From NCBI RefSeq assembly GCF_003441615.1, contig NZ_CP031842.1:1010501-1074500 (forward strand): 64,000 nt of DNA, given 5' to 3'. The notes under the pieces were generated by a model. It was not told the DNA's origin. It was given only the letters and a program-made list of their open reading frames with translations, and did no database searches. A program made the translations under genes and the position numbers. Below are positions 42,668 to 52,841 of this stretch, piece after piece (within the stretch, counting starts at the first letter, position 1; each line of letters opens with the position of its first letter). This stretch comes from Dechloromonas sp. HYN0024. GTDB lineage: Bacteria > Pseudomonadota > Gammaproteobacteria > Burkholderiales > Rhodocyclaceae.

Positions 42668-43498
42668 TTATTGGCCGGGGGGAGGAGCGAGCAGTACTTT
42701 GCCGCTCATGCCTGCAATGAGTTCGGGAAACTTGCCGTCGATGGCGGCGGCGATCTTGACTGACTGGCTGACCGGGTCGACCTTGGCGCCGATACGCAGG
42801 ACCTTGGCCGGATAGCTCTTGTTGGTCTCGTCTATCTTGACCTGGAAGCCATGGCCCATCTTCAGCCAGGCCAGCCAGCGGGAAGGGGCGATGAATTCAA
42901 GCTCGAGGACGCTGTCGTCGATGATTTCGAGCAGGGCCTGGCCAGGCTGAACGTACTGCTGTTCGCGGACTTTCTGCTCGGCAACGCGGCCGGCGAAGGG
43001 GGCGCCGACATTGCACTTGGCGAGAATGGCGGCCATCGATTCGACTTCAGCGCGATTCTTGCCGACTTCAGCGGCTGAAACATCCATTTCCACCTTGCCG
43101 ACCGAGCCGAGTTCGACCAGGCGCTTGTTGGCAGAATAGGTTTTGTCGGCACCGAAAAGCGCGGCCCGAGCCTTATTGAGCTGTGCCTGCTGGACGGAGC
43201 AGTCGAAGGCGACCAGTTGCTGTCCCTGCTTGAAGGAGCCGCCTTCGGGGATGGGCAGGCGATTCACCTTGGCGCCGATTTCGGCAGCGAGGGTGGTGTA
43301 ACGGCGGGGCGACAACTGAGCCCGGATCTCCTGCCGCTCGGCCTGTTTGGTCGCTGCTGCTGCCGGCTGTGCAGCTGCCGGCGCAGGGGCGACAGCTGCC
43401 GATGGGGTCGGCAAGACAGCGGCCGGTCTGGCCGGTTCGCCGGCGATGGCCGGCAGTCCGACCAGTGCGCCGAGGATGAGGAGGTATCCGGGCATCAT
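42668..43498 (-). CDS. periplasmic adaptor (HlyD/RND MFP family)
   Basis: 276 residues from ATG 43498, one base after the TolC-like stop; the longer Pro/Arg-rich frame start is rejected because MMPGYLLILGALVGLPAIAG is a clear signal peptide. A Pro/Ala-rich linker (about 25-65) precedes a compact adaptor: lipoyl half-motif IGAKVNRLPIPEGGSFKQGQ, short helical hairpin, second half-motif VGAPFAGRVAEQKVREQQYV and a beta barrel. It lacks a membrane anchor. It should dock onto the TolC-like channel and differs from the anchored HlyD protein downstream. Third-party pump genes (RND or ABC) are absent. Confidence 0.87.
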   Translation of the reverse strand: MMPGYLLILGALVGLPAIAGEPARPAAVLPTPSAAVAPAPAAAQPAAAATKQAERQEIRAQLSPRRYTTLAAEIGAKVNRLPIPEGGSFKQGQQLVAFDCSVQQAQLNKARAALFGADKTYSANKRLVELGSVGKVEMDVSAAEVGKNRAEVESMAAILAKCNVGAPFAGRVAEQKVREQQYVQPGQALLEIIDDSVLELEFIAPSRWLAWLKMGHGFQVKIDETNKSYPAKVLRIGAKVDPVSQSVKIAAAIDGKFPELIAGMSGKVLLAPPPGQ

Positions 43499-43499
43499 G

Positions 43500-45074
43500 T
43501 CAGTTCTGCGTGGTGGCGGCCGGGGCCGGGGTGGGGGTCGCCGTTTCAAGCGGCAAGGGAAACTTCGGCAGCTCGGGCAGCGTGCCGGCCTGCCAGTTCT
43601 TCATGGCACCACCGACTGCGGCGGTCAGTTCGGCCAGAGAAAGCTCGCGAACGCTGCCGATTTCAGGCTCCATGCCCAAGGTTGCCTGCAGCTTTCCAGA
43701 AGCGGCATGGACTTGCGACAGCGCCTGGTAGCGACGCAACAGGCTGAGAATGGCCGCCGTGTTGTTGGCAACCGCTTCCAGACGGCTTTGCGCCTGAGCC
43801 TTTTCGCGATTGGCGGTGTGCATGTTGATCTTGTCGTCGACCACCCAGATCGCATCGGCCCGATTGAATTGCTGAATGGCGAAGGCGTATTGCAGGCGAG
43901 CCACGTGCAGTTGGGCCAGGATGGCCATTTGGGTGGCGATGCGGCGCTGGTCAGCCAGGGCTACCCCGGCTTCGGCCAGGCGAGACTGGGCCGGTGCCGA
44001 AAGCAGATTGAAGAGGTTGAATGAAATCTGCGCACCGGCCTCATTCCAGTTGTTGTGAATGAGGTAGCGGTCACTGTCATATTTTCCGGCGTAGCTGAAC
44101 GACAGGGAAGGGAACAGTCGGAGGATGACCTTCTTGCCTTCTTCGGCGGCGATGCGCGAGTTGTAGTAGTGCTCGCGCAAATCAGCGTTCTGCATCACAG
44201 CGACTTCTTCGAGCTGTTCGATGGGCAGGGCCATCACTTTGGTGGCCAGGTTTTCTTTTGGCTCGATGACCTTGAGGTCGACCGCCAGCGGTACATTGAG
44301 CATGTTGGCCAGTTCAATGCGGGCTGATGCGAGTTCCTGGTCCACACCTTCGAGCAGTTTCAGGTTTTCCAGCAACTGGCGCTGATACTTGAGCGCCTCA
44401 ATCGGCGAGCGCAAGCCTTCCTGCTCGGTCTTGCGGGAGTCGGCGAGGGCGCCTTCAGCCGAAACAATGGCGCTCCTCACCTGGCCCTTCAGCTTCTGGG
44501 CACTGGCCGTGCGCCAGAAGGCCCCGATCACGTCCTGAACGAGCAAATGCATGGCCTTGCGCCGGCGCTCACTGGCAATCAGGGCGCGATCGCCGTTTTG
44601 TTTGGTGGTGATGTAACTGACTCCGAAGTCGAGTAGATTCCAGGTCAGGCCGAGATCCCCGGTGTAATGCTCGCGTTCGCTGGAAATCGCCGGGTTGGCG
44701 AGGGATGGCGCGCCAGTCACGGAATCCTTGCTGTAAACGGTGCGGTCGTTGCTGCGATAGCCATAGCCCGCCTGGGCCATGAATTTGGGCAGCATGTCGT
44801 ACTTGCTGACATCGTATTGTTTCAGGGCCAGCGCCTCTTCCATCATCTTGGAACGGCGCTCCAGGTTGAACTTCAGGGCTCGCGAAATCGCTTCTTCGAG
44901 CGTAATGGCGTTGCTGACCGGGTCAACGCCGAGCTGCGCCTGGGCGCGGTCAAGCTTGCTCTGGGCGGTAATTTCTTCCCGCGTTACAGGCACTGGCTGA
45001 GTACTGCAGGCACTTAGCCCAATGACTACTGCAGCCGTTAAAAATACGGACCGATTTCCTCGACTAGTCTTCAC
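43500..45074 (-). CDS. TolC-family outer membrane channel lipoprotein
   Basis: 524 residues from GTG 45074 (AGGGG upstream), giving a lipoprotein signal with LSAC and acylated C23; an upstream GTG at 45104 is less likely. Two OEP repeats are recognisable by long helices (ITLEEAISRALKFNLERRSK, NLLSAPAQSRLAEAGVALAD). It is a trimeric outer-membrane and periplasmic tunnel. First gene of the six-gene minus-strand unit, so it is probably the exit duct for the giant protein. Divergent from a VOC gene across a region with a strong palindrome. Confidence 0.9.
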   Translation of the reverse strand: MKTSRGNRSVFLTAAVVIGLSACSTQPVPVTREEITAQSKLDRAQAQLGVDPVSNAITLEEAISRALKFNLERRSKMMEEALALKQYDVSKYDMLPKFMAQAGYGYRSNDRTVYSKDSVTGAPSLANPAISSEREHYTGDLGLTWNLLDFGVSYITTKQNGDRALIASERRRKAMHLLVQDVIGAFWRTASAQKLKGQVRSAIVSAEGALADSRKTEQEGLRSPIEALKYQRQLLENLKLLEGVDQELASARIELANMLNVPLAVDLKVIEPKENLATKVMALPIEQLEEVAVMQNADLREHYYNSRIAAEEGKKVILRLFPSLSFSYAGKYDSDRYLIHNNWNEAGAQISFNLFNLLSAPAQSRLAEAGVALADQRRIATQMAILAQLHVARLQYAFAIQQFNRADAIWVVDDKINMHTANREKAQAQSRLEAVANNTAAILSLLRRYQALSQVHAASGKLQATLGMEPEIGSVRELSLAELTAAVGGAMKNWQAGTLPELPKFPLPLETATPTPAPAATTQN

Positions 45075-45161
45075 AGCACACCCCTGTTTCAAAGAAATTT
45101 GCACCTGTTAATAGGCGCAGAGTTTTGTTGATATCCATTGTTCCACGGCGATTTCGGGGCG

Positions 45162-45180
45162 ACCGTGAGAAATTCACGGT
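45162..45180. promoter_or_regulatory. palindrome upstream of the export operon
   Basis: ACCGTGA-GAAAT-TCACGGT, perfect seven-base arms, 88 bases upstream of the TolC-like start in the divergent intergenic region. No T-run follows, so an operator is more likely than a terminator. Cognate regulator unknown. Confidence 0.5.
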
Positions 45181-45285
45181 TTGGCTACATTTGTCGAAAT
45201 CTTTGCTGCCGGGTGGTTGCGCTTTCTCCTGATTTTGAAGTGGGCCCGTTTAAAATGGCTGTTTTCAGGCCGGAGCGAAAAGCCC

Positions 45286-45708
45286 ATGCGCCAGACCATC
45301 AGTTTCATCACGCTCGGCGTCACCGATCTGGCCCGTAGCCGGGCGTTCTACCTGGCCTTGGGCTGGCGGGAGTCATCGGCCAGTCAGGAGGCGGTTGCCT
45401 TCTTTCAGGCGGGTTCGGTGGCTTTTGCCCTGTTTCAGCGTGAGGCGCTGGCCGAGGATGCGGCGGTGTCGCCAGTCGGCAGCGGCTTTCCCGGTTTTGC
45501 CCTGGCCCATAACGTGGACTCGGAGGCGGCGGTGATCGCCACGCTGGAAGAGGCCGTGGCGGTCGGTGCAACACTGGTTCGGCCGGCTGACAAGGTTTTC
45601 TGGGGCGGCTTTCGTGGCTATTTTGCTGATCCGGATGGCTTTCTCTGGGAAGTCTGTTTCAACCCGTTAATCCCGCTCGATGGCGAGGGCTTGGTTAAAC
45701 TTCCATGA
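45286..45708 (+). CDS. VOC (glyoxalase/bleomycin-resistance-like) protein
   Basis: 140 residues from ATG 45286; the frame upstream is open but family members start close to MRQTISFITLGVTDLARSRA. One vicinal-oxygen-chelate domain of two beta-alpha-beta3 units, with FYLALGWRES in the first and the C-terminal GYFADPDGFLWEVCFNP carrying the usual metal-ligand Glu. Substrate unknown. A 169-base spacer with no recognisable feature separates it from the transglutaminase gene. Confidence 0.85.
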   Translation: MRQTISFITLGVTDLARSRAFYLALGWRESSASQEAVAFFQAGSVAFALFQREALAEDAAVSPVGSGFPGFALAHNVDSEAAVIATLEEAVAVGATLVRPADKVFWGGFRGYFADPDGFLWEVCFNPLIPLDGEGLVKLP

Positions 45709-45877
45709 GGTATCTGCCTGCGCCGGTTTATCGGTCATGCACCAATTTGGCGCGCGCCGCTTGTCATCAGGCTTTCATCGGGTGCGTGCAAAGATCTGGT
45801 TTATTGAAAAACAATGACTTGCAAGCTGGTTCGCGTCTTGCTTTTAAGCTAGCAATCATTCTGTCTGGAGCAAGCTT

Positions 45878-48800
45878 GTGTCGATCCATGTCGCGCTGAA
45901 TCACGTTACCCGTTACAACTATGACCGCCTGATCAATCTCGGTCCGCAGGTGGTTCGCCTGCGTCCCTGTGCCCATTCACGCACCCGTATCCTGTCCTAC
46001 TCTTTGAAGATCGGGCCGGACAAGCATTTCGTCAATTGGCAGCAGGACCCACAGGGCAATTACCTGGCCCGCCTGGTTTTCCCGGAGAAGACCCGCGAGT
46101 TCAGCATCGAGGTGGACATGGTGGCCGAAATGTCGGTCATCAATCCCTTCGACTTCTTCCTTGAGCCACATGCCGAGAAAATTCCCTTTGCCTACGAGGA
46201 CTGGGAGCGCCACGAGCTGACGCCCTATCTGCACAAGCTGCCGGGAACGCCGGAACTCAAGAAGTACATGGCTGGCATTTCGCGTGAGCCTCTACGCAGC
46301 GTCGATTTTCTCGTTGCGCTCAATGCCGATCTGCAAAAGGCCATCAGCTACACCATCCGCATGGAACCCGGCGTCCAGACGCCGGAAGAGACGCTGACCA
46401 AGCGTTCCGGTTCCTGTCGCGACTCCGCCTGGCTGCTCGTCCAGATCCTGCGCCACCTGGGGCTAGCCGCCCGGTTTGTCTCCGGCTACCTGATCCAGCT
46501 GACGGCCGACGTCAAATCGCTCGACGGCCCCTCCGGCCCGGAAGCCGACTTCACCGACCTGCACGCCTGGTGTGAAGTCTATCTGCCCGGCGCCGGCTGG
46601 ATCGGTCTCGACCCGACCTCCGGTCTGTTTGCCGGCGAAGGCCATATTCCGCTTGCCTGCACGCCCGAACCCGGTTCGGCGGCACCGGTCACCGGCGGCC
46701 TCGACGAGTGCGAAACCGAGTTCTCGCACCACATGCAGGTCACCCGCATCTGGGAAGCGCCGCGCGTCACCAAGCCGTACACCGACGAACAATGGCTGGC
46801 CATCGAAGGCCTCGGTCACCAGATCGACGACACCCTCGGCAAGCTCGATGTGCGCCTGACGCAGGGCGGCGAGCCGACCTTCGTTGCCGTCGACGACCCG
46901 GATGGTGCCGAGTGGAACACCGCTGCCCTCGGCCCGACGAAGCGTATCTTCGCCGCCGACATCTTCCATCGCCTGCGCAGCAAATACGCCCCCAACGGCC
47001 TCATGCACTTCGGTCAGGGCAAGTGGTATCCCGGCGAGCAACTGCCGCGCTGGAGCCTCAACTGCTTCTGGCGCAAGGACGGCGAGCCGATCTGGAATGC
47101 GCCCGAACTGTACGCCAACGAGAGCGTCAATTACGGTGCGACCAGTGAACACGCCCAGCGCTTCCTCAAGCGTGTGGCCGAACGTCTGGGCATGACCTCG
47201 GACTATGTCTTCCCGGCTTTCGAGGATGTCTATTACTACATGTGGCGCGAGCGCCGCCTGCCGGGCAACGTCGATCCCTTCGATTCCCGCGTCGACGATG
47301 CCCTGGAGCGCGAGCGCCTGATGAAGGTGTTTACGCAAGGCATGACCTACACCGTCGGCCACGTCCTGCCGATCATGAAGAACGTCTGGAACCAGTGGCA
47401 GACCGGCCCGTGGTTCCTGCGCTCGGAGCGTTGCTACCTGTTCCCCGGTGATTCGGCGATGGGCTACCGCCTGCCCTTCGATTCGCAACCGTGGACGGCG
47501 CAAAGCGATTATCCCTACGTCAATGTGCCGGATGCCGAAACGGCGACTGATCCGCTGGCCAGTTACGCTGCCCTGCGCTCCCGCGTCAGCGGTGAAACCG
47601 GGGCGCGTGAGCCGCAGATGCAGACCCGTCATGGCAAGGCCGGGGCGGGCGTAGCCGGCTCTGCCGCCGCCGCGGCGACCGGCGACGGCAAGCTGCGCGC
47701 CTGGGAAAAGCCGACCGAGACGATGCCCCGGTTCAAGGAATCGGCCGGCTGGATCACCCGTCTGGCCATGTGCGCCGAGCCGCGCGATGGCCGCCTCTAC
47801 GTCTTCATGCCGCCGACCGAAAAGCTCGACGACTATCTCGAAATCGTCGCCGCCGTTGAGGCCACAGCGGAAGAGATGAAGATGCCGGTGATCATGGAAG
47901 GCTATGAGCCGCCGTCCGATCCGCGCATGACGCACTTCCGTGTTACCCCCGACCCCGGCGTCATCGAAGTCAACATCCACCCGGCCAAGAGCTGGGACCA
48001 ACTGGTCGACCAGACCACCCACCTCTACGAATCGGCCTACTACTCGCGCCTGACCACCGAAAAGTTCATGGTCGACGGTCGCCACACGGGTACCGGTGGC
48101 GGCAACCACTTTGTGCTTGGTGGTGCGACGCCGAACGATTCGCCCTTCCTGCGCCGGCCGGACTTGCTCAAGAGCCTGATCGCCTACTGGCACAATCACC
48201 CCAGCCTCTCCTATCTGTTCTCCGGCCTGTTCATCGGCCCGACCAGCCAGGCGCCGCGCGTTGATGAGGCCCGTAACGACAGCCTCTATGAGCTGGAAAT
48301 TGCCTTCAAGCAGATTCCTCAGCCGGGTGGCATCGTACCGCCGTGGCTGATCGACCGTATCCTGCGCAATCTGCTCACCGACGTTACCGGCAATACGCAC
48401 CGCTCCGAGTTCTGCATCGACAAGCTCTACTCGCCGGATGGCCCGACCGGCCGCCTCGGCCTGCTTGAGCTGCGCGCCTTCGAAATGCCGCCGCATGCCC
48501 GCATGTCGCTTGCCCAGCAACTGCTGCTCCGCGCCATGATCGCCCGTTTCTGGGAAACCCCCTACGAGCCGGCGCGCCTGGCCCGTTGGGGCACCGAGTT
48601 GCACGACCGGTTCATGCTGCCTTTCTATGCCGAGCAGGACTTCAAGGACGTCATGCAGGAAATGGCCGAGGCCGGCTATCCCTTCAAGGCCGAATGGTTT
48701 GCCCCGCATTTCGAGTTCCGCTTCCCGAAATACGGCGATTTCGCCGTCAAGGGCATGGAATTCGAGCTGCGCCACGCCCTCGAACCCTGGCACGTCATGG

Positions 48801-49261
48801 GCGAGGAGGGCGGGGCCGGAACCACCGTGCGTTACGTCGATTCGTCGGTCGAGCGCGTCCAGGTCCGCATCAAGGGCATGGCCCCCGACCGTTACGTGCT
48901 GACCTGCAACGGTGTTCCGGTGCCGTTGCAGAACACCGGTATCAACGGCGAATTCGTCGCCGGCGTGCGTTACCGCGCCTGGCAGCCAGCCTCCTGCCTG
49001 CACCCGACCATCGGCGTCCATGCGCCGCTGGTTTTCGACATCGTCGATACCTGGATGCAGCGTTCGCTGGGTGGTTGCCAGTACCATGTGGCGCATCCGG
49101 GCGGGCGCAGTTTTGACACCTTCCCGGTCAATGCCTTCGAGGCTGAAAGCCGCCGTCTTGCCCGCTTCTTCCGCTTCGGCCACACGCCGGGCAAGATGCA
49201 GGTCAAGGCCCCGGAGATCAGCGCCGAGCACCCGTTTACGCTAGACTTGCGCCGGTTTTAA
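45878..49261 (+). CDS. transglutaminase-like protein with DUF2126
   Basis: 1127 residues from GTG 45878 with TGGAG upstream. The N-terminal beta domain and transglutaminase-like core (about 1-290) have the catalytic Cys in [11 protein letters not shown], His in [15 protein letters not shown] and Asp in GLDPTSG. The large C-terminal part (from about 310, [20 protein letters not shown]) is DUF2126, found with circularly permuted ATP-grasp and alpha-E genes. The reaction is probably amide-bond hydrolysis or transfer in a predicted peptide pathway; substrate unknown. First of four closely packed genes. Confidence 0.9.
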   Translation: MSIHVALNHVTRYNYDRLINLGPQVVRLRPCAHSRTRILSYSLKIGPDKHFVNWQQDPQGNYLARLVFPEKTREFSIEVDMVAEMSVINPFDFFLEPHAEKIPFAYEDWERHELTPYLHKLPGTPELKKYMAGISREPLRSVDFLVALNADLQKAISYTIRMEPGVQTPEETLTKRSGSCRDSAWLLVQILRHLGLAARFVSGYLIQLTADVKSLDGPSGPEADFTDLHAWCEVYLPGAGWIGLDPTSGLFAGEGHIPLACTPEPGSAAPVTGGLDECETEFSHHMQVTRIWEAPRVTKPYTDEQWLAIEGLGHQIDDTLGKLDVRLTQGGEPTFVAVDDPDGAEWNTAALGPTKRIFAADIFHRLRSKYAPNGLMHFGQGKWYPGEQLPRWSLNCFWRKDGEPIWNAPELYANESVNYGATSEHAQRFLKRVAERLGMTSDYVFPAFEDVYYYMWRERRLPGNVDPFDSRVDDALERERLMKVFTQGMTYTVGHVLPIMKNVWNQWQTGPWFLRSERCYLFPGDSAMGYRLPFDSQPWTAQSDYPYVNVPDAETATDPLASYAALRSRVSGETGAREPQMQTRHGKAGAGVAGSAAAAATGDGKLRAWEKPTETMPRFKESAGWITRLAMCAEPRDGRLYVFMPPTEKLDDYLEIVAAVEATAEEMKMPVIMEGYEPPSDPRMTHFRVTPDPGVIEVNIHPAKSWDQLVDQTTHLYESAYYSRLTTEKFMVDGRHTGTGGGNHFVLGGATPNDSPFLRRPDLLKSLIAYWHNHPSLSYLFSGLFIGPTSQAPRVDEARNDSLYELEIAFKQIPQPGGIVPPWLIDRILRNLLTDVTGNTHRSEFCIDKLYSPDGPTGRLGLLELRAFEMPPHARMSLAQQLLLRAMIARFWETPYEPARLARWGTELHDRFMLPFYAEQDFKDVMQEMAEAGYPFKAEWFAPHFEFRFPKYGDFAVKGMEFELRHALEPWHVMGEEGGAGTTVRYVDSSVERVQVRIKGMAPDRYVLTCNGVPVPLQNTGINGEFVAGVRYRAWQPASCLHPTIGVHAPLVFDIVDTWMQRSLGGCQYHVAHPGGRSFDTFPVNAFEAESRRLARFFRFGHTPGKMQVKAPEISAEHPFTLDLRRF

Positions 49262-49282
49262 TCATCAACTCGGTTTGACCAC

Positions 49283-49310
49283 AGAAACAGGCCGGAAGCG
49301 GCCTGTTTCT
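49283..49310 (+). promoter_or_regulatory. intercistronic hairpin
   Basis: AGAAACAGGCCG-GAAG-CGGCCTGTTTCT: a perfect 12-base-pair stem with a GAAG loop between the transglutaminase-DUF2126 and fused ATP-grasp genes. No T-run follows, so it is more likely a stabilising or processing element than a full terminator. Confidence 0.55.
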
Positions 49311-49326
49311 GCTAGAAAAAGACGAA

Positions 49327-51846
49327 ATGGCGCGCACCCTCCTTGCAATCTATCCCCATAGCCCCCGTCGTTACGACGAAATGTTGGCGGCAGATGGGTC
49401 GGTGCGCCCGCACTGGGAGCAGTTCCTGAGCCATCTCGATGCCGTGACGCCAGAGGAAATGCGGCGTCGCCTCGACTTTTCCGAGCAGCGCATCCAGGAA
49501 AACGGCGTCACCTACAACGTCTACGCCGATCCCAACGGGGCCGACCGGCCGTGGGCGCTCGATCCATTGCCGCTGATCATCCCCCCTGACGAGTGGGCCG
49601 AGTTGTCGGCCGCCGTCGCCCAGCGCGCCACCCTGCTCAACGCCATCCTAGACGATCTCTACGGTGAGCAGACCTTGCTTGCCGAAGGCTTGCTGCCACC
49701 AGCCCTGGTGTACGGCCAGCATGGCTACCTGTGGCCCTGTCGGGGCGTCAAGCCGCCGGGCGGTGTCTGGCTGCACAATTACGCCGTCGATCTGGCGCGT
49801 TCGCCGAACGGCCGCTGGTGGGTCATTGCCGACCGCACGCAGGCCCCCTCGGGGGCCGGTTATGCGCTGGAAAACCGGCTCATCGTCTCGCGCGTTTTCC
49901 CGGAAATGTTCCGCGACCTGCGCGTTCAGCATGTGGCCGACTTCTTCCGCGACCAGCTCGATGGCCTGACCGCGCTTGCGCCGGTCGAGGGTGACGAACA
50001 GCCGCACATGGTCCTGCTCACCCCCGGTCCCTACAACGAAACCTATTTCGAACACGCCTACCTGGCCCGCTATCTGGGCTTCCCACTGGTTGAGGGGCAG
50101 GACCTGACGGTGCGCGGCGAAACGGTCTATCTGAAAACCCTGCGCGGTCTCAAGCGCGTCCACGTCATCCTGCGTCGCCAGGACGATGCCTATTGCGATC
50201 CGCTCGAACTGCGCGGCGAATCGGCCCTCGGCATTCCCGGGCTGCTCAACGTGGCGCGGGCCGGTCGGGTGGTTATCGCCAATGCCCTGGGCAGCGGCCT
50301 CCTCGCTTCCGGGGCGCTGATGGGTTTCCTGCCCGCCATTTGCCGCCACCTGCTCGGTGAAAAACTGGCCATGCCCTCGGTGGCGACCTGGTGGTGCGGC
50401 GAAAAACCCGCCCTCGACTACGTCAAGGAAAACTTCGACGACCTGGTCATCAAGCCGGCCTACCCGACCCAGCAGATGGAGCCGGTCTTCGGCAATGAAC
50501 TGAAGGGCGAGGAACGGGCCGACATGCTGCGGCGCATCGAAGCGCGGCCGCATGCCTACGTCGCCCAGGAAATGATCAACCTGTCGCAGGCGCCAACCTG
50601 GAGCAAGGCCCATGAACGCCGCCTGCTCGCCCGGCCGGTTGGCCTGCGTGCTTATGCGGTGACGACGCCGGATGGTTACTCGGTCATGCCGGGCGGACTC
50701 GCCCGGGTCACCACCGGCGCTGGCGCCCGGATCATTTCGATGCAGCGCGGCGGCGCCTCGAAGGATGCCTGGGTGCTGACCAACGGCCCGGTCAGCCAGT
50801 TCTCCATGCTCAAGCCCTCGGTTGGCGTGCGTGATCTGGTACGGGCTGGTGCCAACCTGACCTCGCGGGTGGTTGAAAACCTGTTCTGGCTCGGCCGTTA
50901 TTCCGAACGTTTCGACGACAGCGCCCGCATGCTGCGTGTCGCCTTGTCGCGCGTCGTCGTCGGTGGTGGCCAGAAGACCAATGTCGTCATCGCGGCGATG
51001 GATCTGGCGCGCCGGCTCGGTGTCCTGCCCGAGTTGGATGAGGATAGCGAAATCAAGCCCGGCAGCGAGCATGAACTGCTCGAAGCCATCTACGATCCGG
51101 AGCAGCCGGGCAGCCTGGCCTGCAACATCCGTTCCCTGATGTGGTCGGCGACGCATGTCCGCGAGCGGCTGTCGCTCGACCACTGGCATTCGCTCAACCG
51201 CCTGCAGCGCGACCAGCAGGCGGCGCTCAAGGTGCATCCGACACTGACTGAAGCGATTGCCTTCCTTGACCGCGTGCTTGGCGTTTCGTCGTCGCTCACC
51301 GGTTTCGCCATGGACAACATGACGCGTGATGATGGCTGGCGCTTCCTGATTATCGGCCGGCGTCTCGAACGCCTGTCCTTCCTGGCCATGACCGTGGCCC
51401 ATTTCCTGCGTATGCCGTCGGCCCGTGGCCCCGGTTCGCTGGAGTGGCTGCTTGAACTGTCCGATTCGATCATTACCTATCGTTCCCGCTATTCGCGCCA
51501 GCCGGAACTGCTGCCGGTGGTCGACCTGCTGGTTTTCGACGACAGCAACCCGCACGGTGTGGTTTTCCAGGCCGCCGTGCTCGGTCGCTACCTCGAGCGC
51601 ATGGGGCGCGAGCTGGATGCCGATTTTGATACCGATCTGACGGCAGCGCTCGACCGCTTGCTGGCCTTCGATCTCAAGCGGCTGGAACATGTCCAGTTCG
51701 ACGATTGTAGCGATTACTCGCACTGCGAAGCCCTTGCCGACTTGCTGCAAGACCTCGATACGGCTGCCAATCACCTTTCCGCATCGCTCGGCATGCGCTA
51801 CTTCACCCATGTTGGCGATGTCAGCCGGCAGACCATGGCGGTCTGA
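49327..51846 (+). CDS. fused circularly permuted ATP-grasp and alpha-E protein
   Basis: 839 residues. Residues about 1-490 are the DUF404/407 ATP-grasp ligase (TQAPSGAGYALENRLIVSR, MVLLTPGPYNETYFEHAYLA, VIKPAYPTQQMEPVFG). Residues about 515-835 are an alpha-E domain starting with NLTSRVVENLFWLGRYSERF. This is the single-chain version of the split pair at 9363-11726, showing that the two domains act together. Flanked by two transglutaminase genes, with a two-base gap to the second. Predicted to form peptide bonds on an unknown small molecule or protein. Confidence 0.92.
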   Translation: MARTLLAIYPHSPRRYDEMLAADGSVRPHWEQFLSHLDAVTPEEMRRRLDFSEQRIQENGVTYNVYADPNGADRPWALDPLPLIIPPDEWAELSAAVAQRATLLNAILDDLYGEQTLLAEGLLPPALVYGQHGYLWPCRGVKPPGGVWLHNYAVDLARSPNGRWWVIADRTQAPSGAGYALENRLIVSRVFPEMFRDLRVQHVADFFRDQLDGLTALAPVEGDEQPHMVLLTPGPYNETYFEHAYLARYLGFPLVEGQDLTVRGETVYLKTLRGLKRVHVILRRQDDAYCDPLELRGESALGIPGLLNVARAGRVVIANALGSGLLASGALMGFLPAICRHLLGEKLAMPSVATWWCGEKPALDYVKENFDDLVIKPAYPTQQMEPVFGNELKGEERADMLRRIEARPHAYVAQEMINLSQAPTWSKAHERRLLARPVGLRAYAVTTPDGYSVMPGGLARVTTGAGARIISMQRGGASKDAWVLTNGPVSQFSMLKPSVGVRDLVRAGANLTSRVVENLFWLGRYSERFDDSARMLRVALSRVVVGGGQKTNVVIAAMDLARRLGVLPELDEDSEIKPGSEHELLEAIYDPEQPGSLACNIRSLMWSATHVRERLSLDHWHSLNRLQRDQQAALKVHPTLTEAIAFLDRVLGVSSSLTGFAMDNMTRDDGWRFLIIGRRLERLSFLAMTVAHFLRMPSARGPGSLEWLLELSDSIITYRSRYSRQPELLPVVDLLVFDDSNPHGVVFQAAVLGRYLERMGRELDADFDTDLTAALDRLLAFDLKRLEHVQFDDCSDYSHCEALADLLQDLDTAANHLSASLGMRYFTHVGDVSRQTMAV

Positions 51847-51848
51847 GT

Positions 51849-52841
51849 ATGGAATACATCCGTTACCGCGTCCTGCACGAAACCCGTTACGACTACGGCA
51901 GCAATGTCTCGCTGTCGCAGCAGCAGCTTCACCTGTCGCCGCGTGTCCTTGACTGGCAACTGGTCGAGGAACAGCGCATCGACATCCTGCCCATTCCGAC
52001 CTGGCGACGCGATGGGCGCGACGCCTTCGGCAATCCGGTGACGTGGATGGCTTTTCATGTGCCGCATGACGAGTTGCTTATCCGTTCGGTCATGACCGTT
52101 GCCGTCAAGCCACACCTGCCCAAGGATATCGAGGAATCGTTGCCCTGGGAGCAGGTGCGCGACCGGCTGGCTTACGATTCGACGGACCCTGTTCCGGCCG
52201 ACCTTGATGCCACGCGCTTCCTGTTCGAAAGCCCGCATGTTCGCGTCAAGCACGAACTGGCGGCCTATGCAGCCGACTGTTTTCCGCCCGATACCCCGGT
52301 TCTGGTGGGGGCACAGGCGCTGATGGCGAAGATTTTCGAGGAATTCACCTTCGACCCGGAAGCCACCACAGTGTCGACCCCGGTCCTCGAAGTGCTGGAA
52401 AAAAAGCGCGGCGTTTGCCAGGACTTTGCCCACCTCATGATCGCCTGCCTGCGCGCCCTCGGTCTGGCTGCCCGCTATGTCAGCGGCTACCTCCTGACCC
52501 GGCCGCCCCCCGGCAAACCCCGCCTGATCGGTGCCGATGCTTCGCACGCCTGGGTCTCCGTTTATGCGCCGGGCAGTGAGAACGACTGGGTCGATTTCGA
52601 TCCGACCAACAACCTGCTGCCCAATACCGAACACATCACGCTCGCCTTCGGCCGCGACTTCTCGGACATTTCACCGCTGCGCGGCATCATTCTCGGCGGT
52701 GGCGGCACCGAACCGGACGTGGCGGTGACGGTGATTCCGCTCGATGAAGAAGAGATTCCCTGCGAATTGCTTGACCCGGAAGAGGCTGCGGCCGCCAAGC
52801 CAGCCGACGCGGACACGGACACGGACACGGACAAGAAATAA
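51849..52841 (+). CDS. transglutaminase-like cysteine protease family protein
   Basis: 330 residues. N-terminal transglutaminase-associated beta domain (MEYIRYRVLHETRYDYGSNV), then the core with Cys in RGVCQDFAHLM, His in ASHAWVSVYAPGS and Asp in WVDFDPTNN, so the triad is intact. The C-terminus is acidic and ends in an Asp-Thr repeat (DADTDTDTDKK) encoded by a ggacac tandem repeat. Starts two bases after the ATP-grasp/alpha-E stop and its stop shares one base with the next ATG. Presumably hydrolyses or transfers amides made by the ligase. Confidence 0.92.
   Translation: MEYIRYRVLHETRYDYGSNVSLSQQQLHLSPRVLDWQLVEEQRIDILPIPTWRRDGRDAFGNPVTWMAFHVPHDELLIRSVMTVAVKPHLPKDIEESLPWEQVRDRLAYDSTDPVPADLDATRFLFESPHVRVKHELAAYAADCFPPDTPVLVGAQALMAKIFEEFTFDPEATTVSTPVLEVLEKKRGVCQDFAHLMIACLRALGLAARYVSGYLLTRPPPGKPRLIGADASHAWVSVYAPGSENDWVDFDPTNNLLPNTEHITLAFGRDFSDISPLRGIILGGGGTEPDVAVTVIPLDEEEIPCELLDPEEAAAAKPADADTDTDTDKK

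Noticed and set aside
46463..49231. 922-residue minus-strand frame opposite the transglutaminase-DUF2126 gene
   Set aside because: Long antisense frames are common in high-G+C genes with strong third-position bias. Composition is His/Arg/Gly-rich and unlike a protein, while the + frame has catalytic motifs.
49648..51810. 720-residue minus-strand frame opposite the ATP-grasp/alpha-E fusion
   Set aside because: Same antisense artefact; the + strand protein is a clear family member over its full length.
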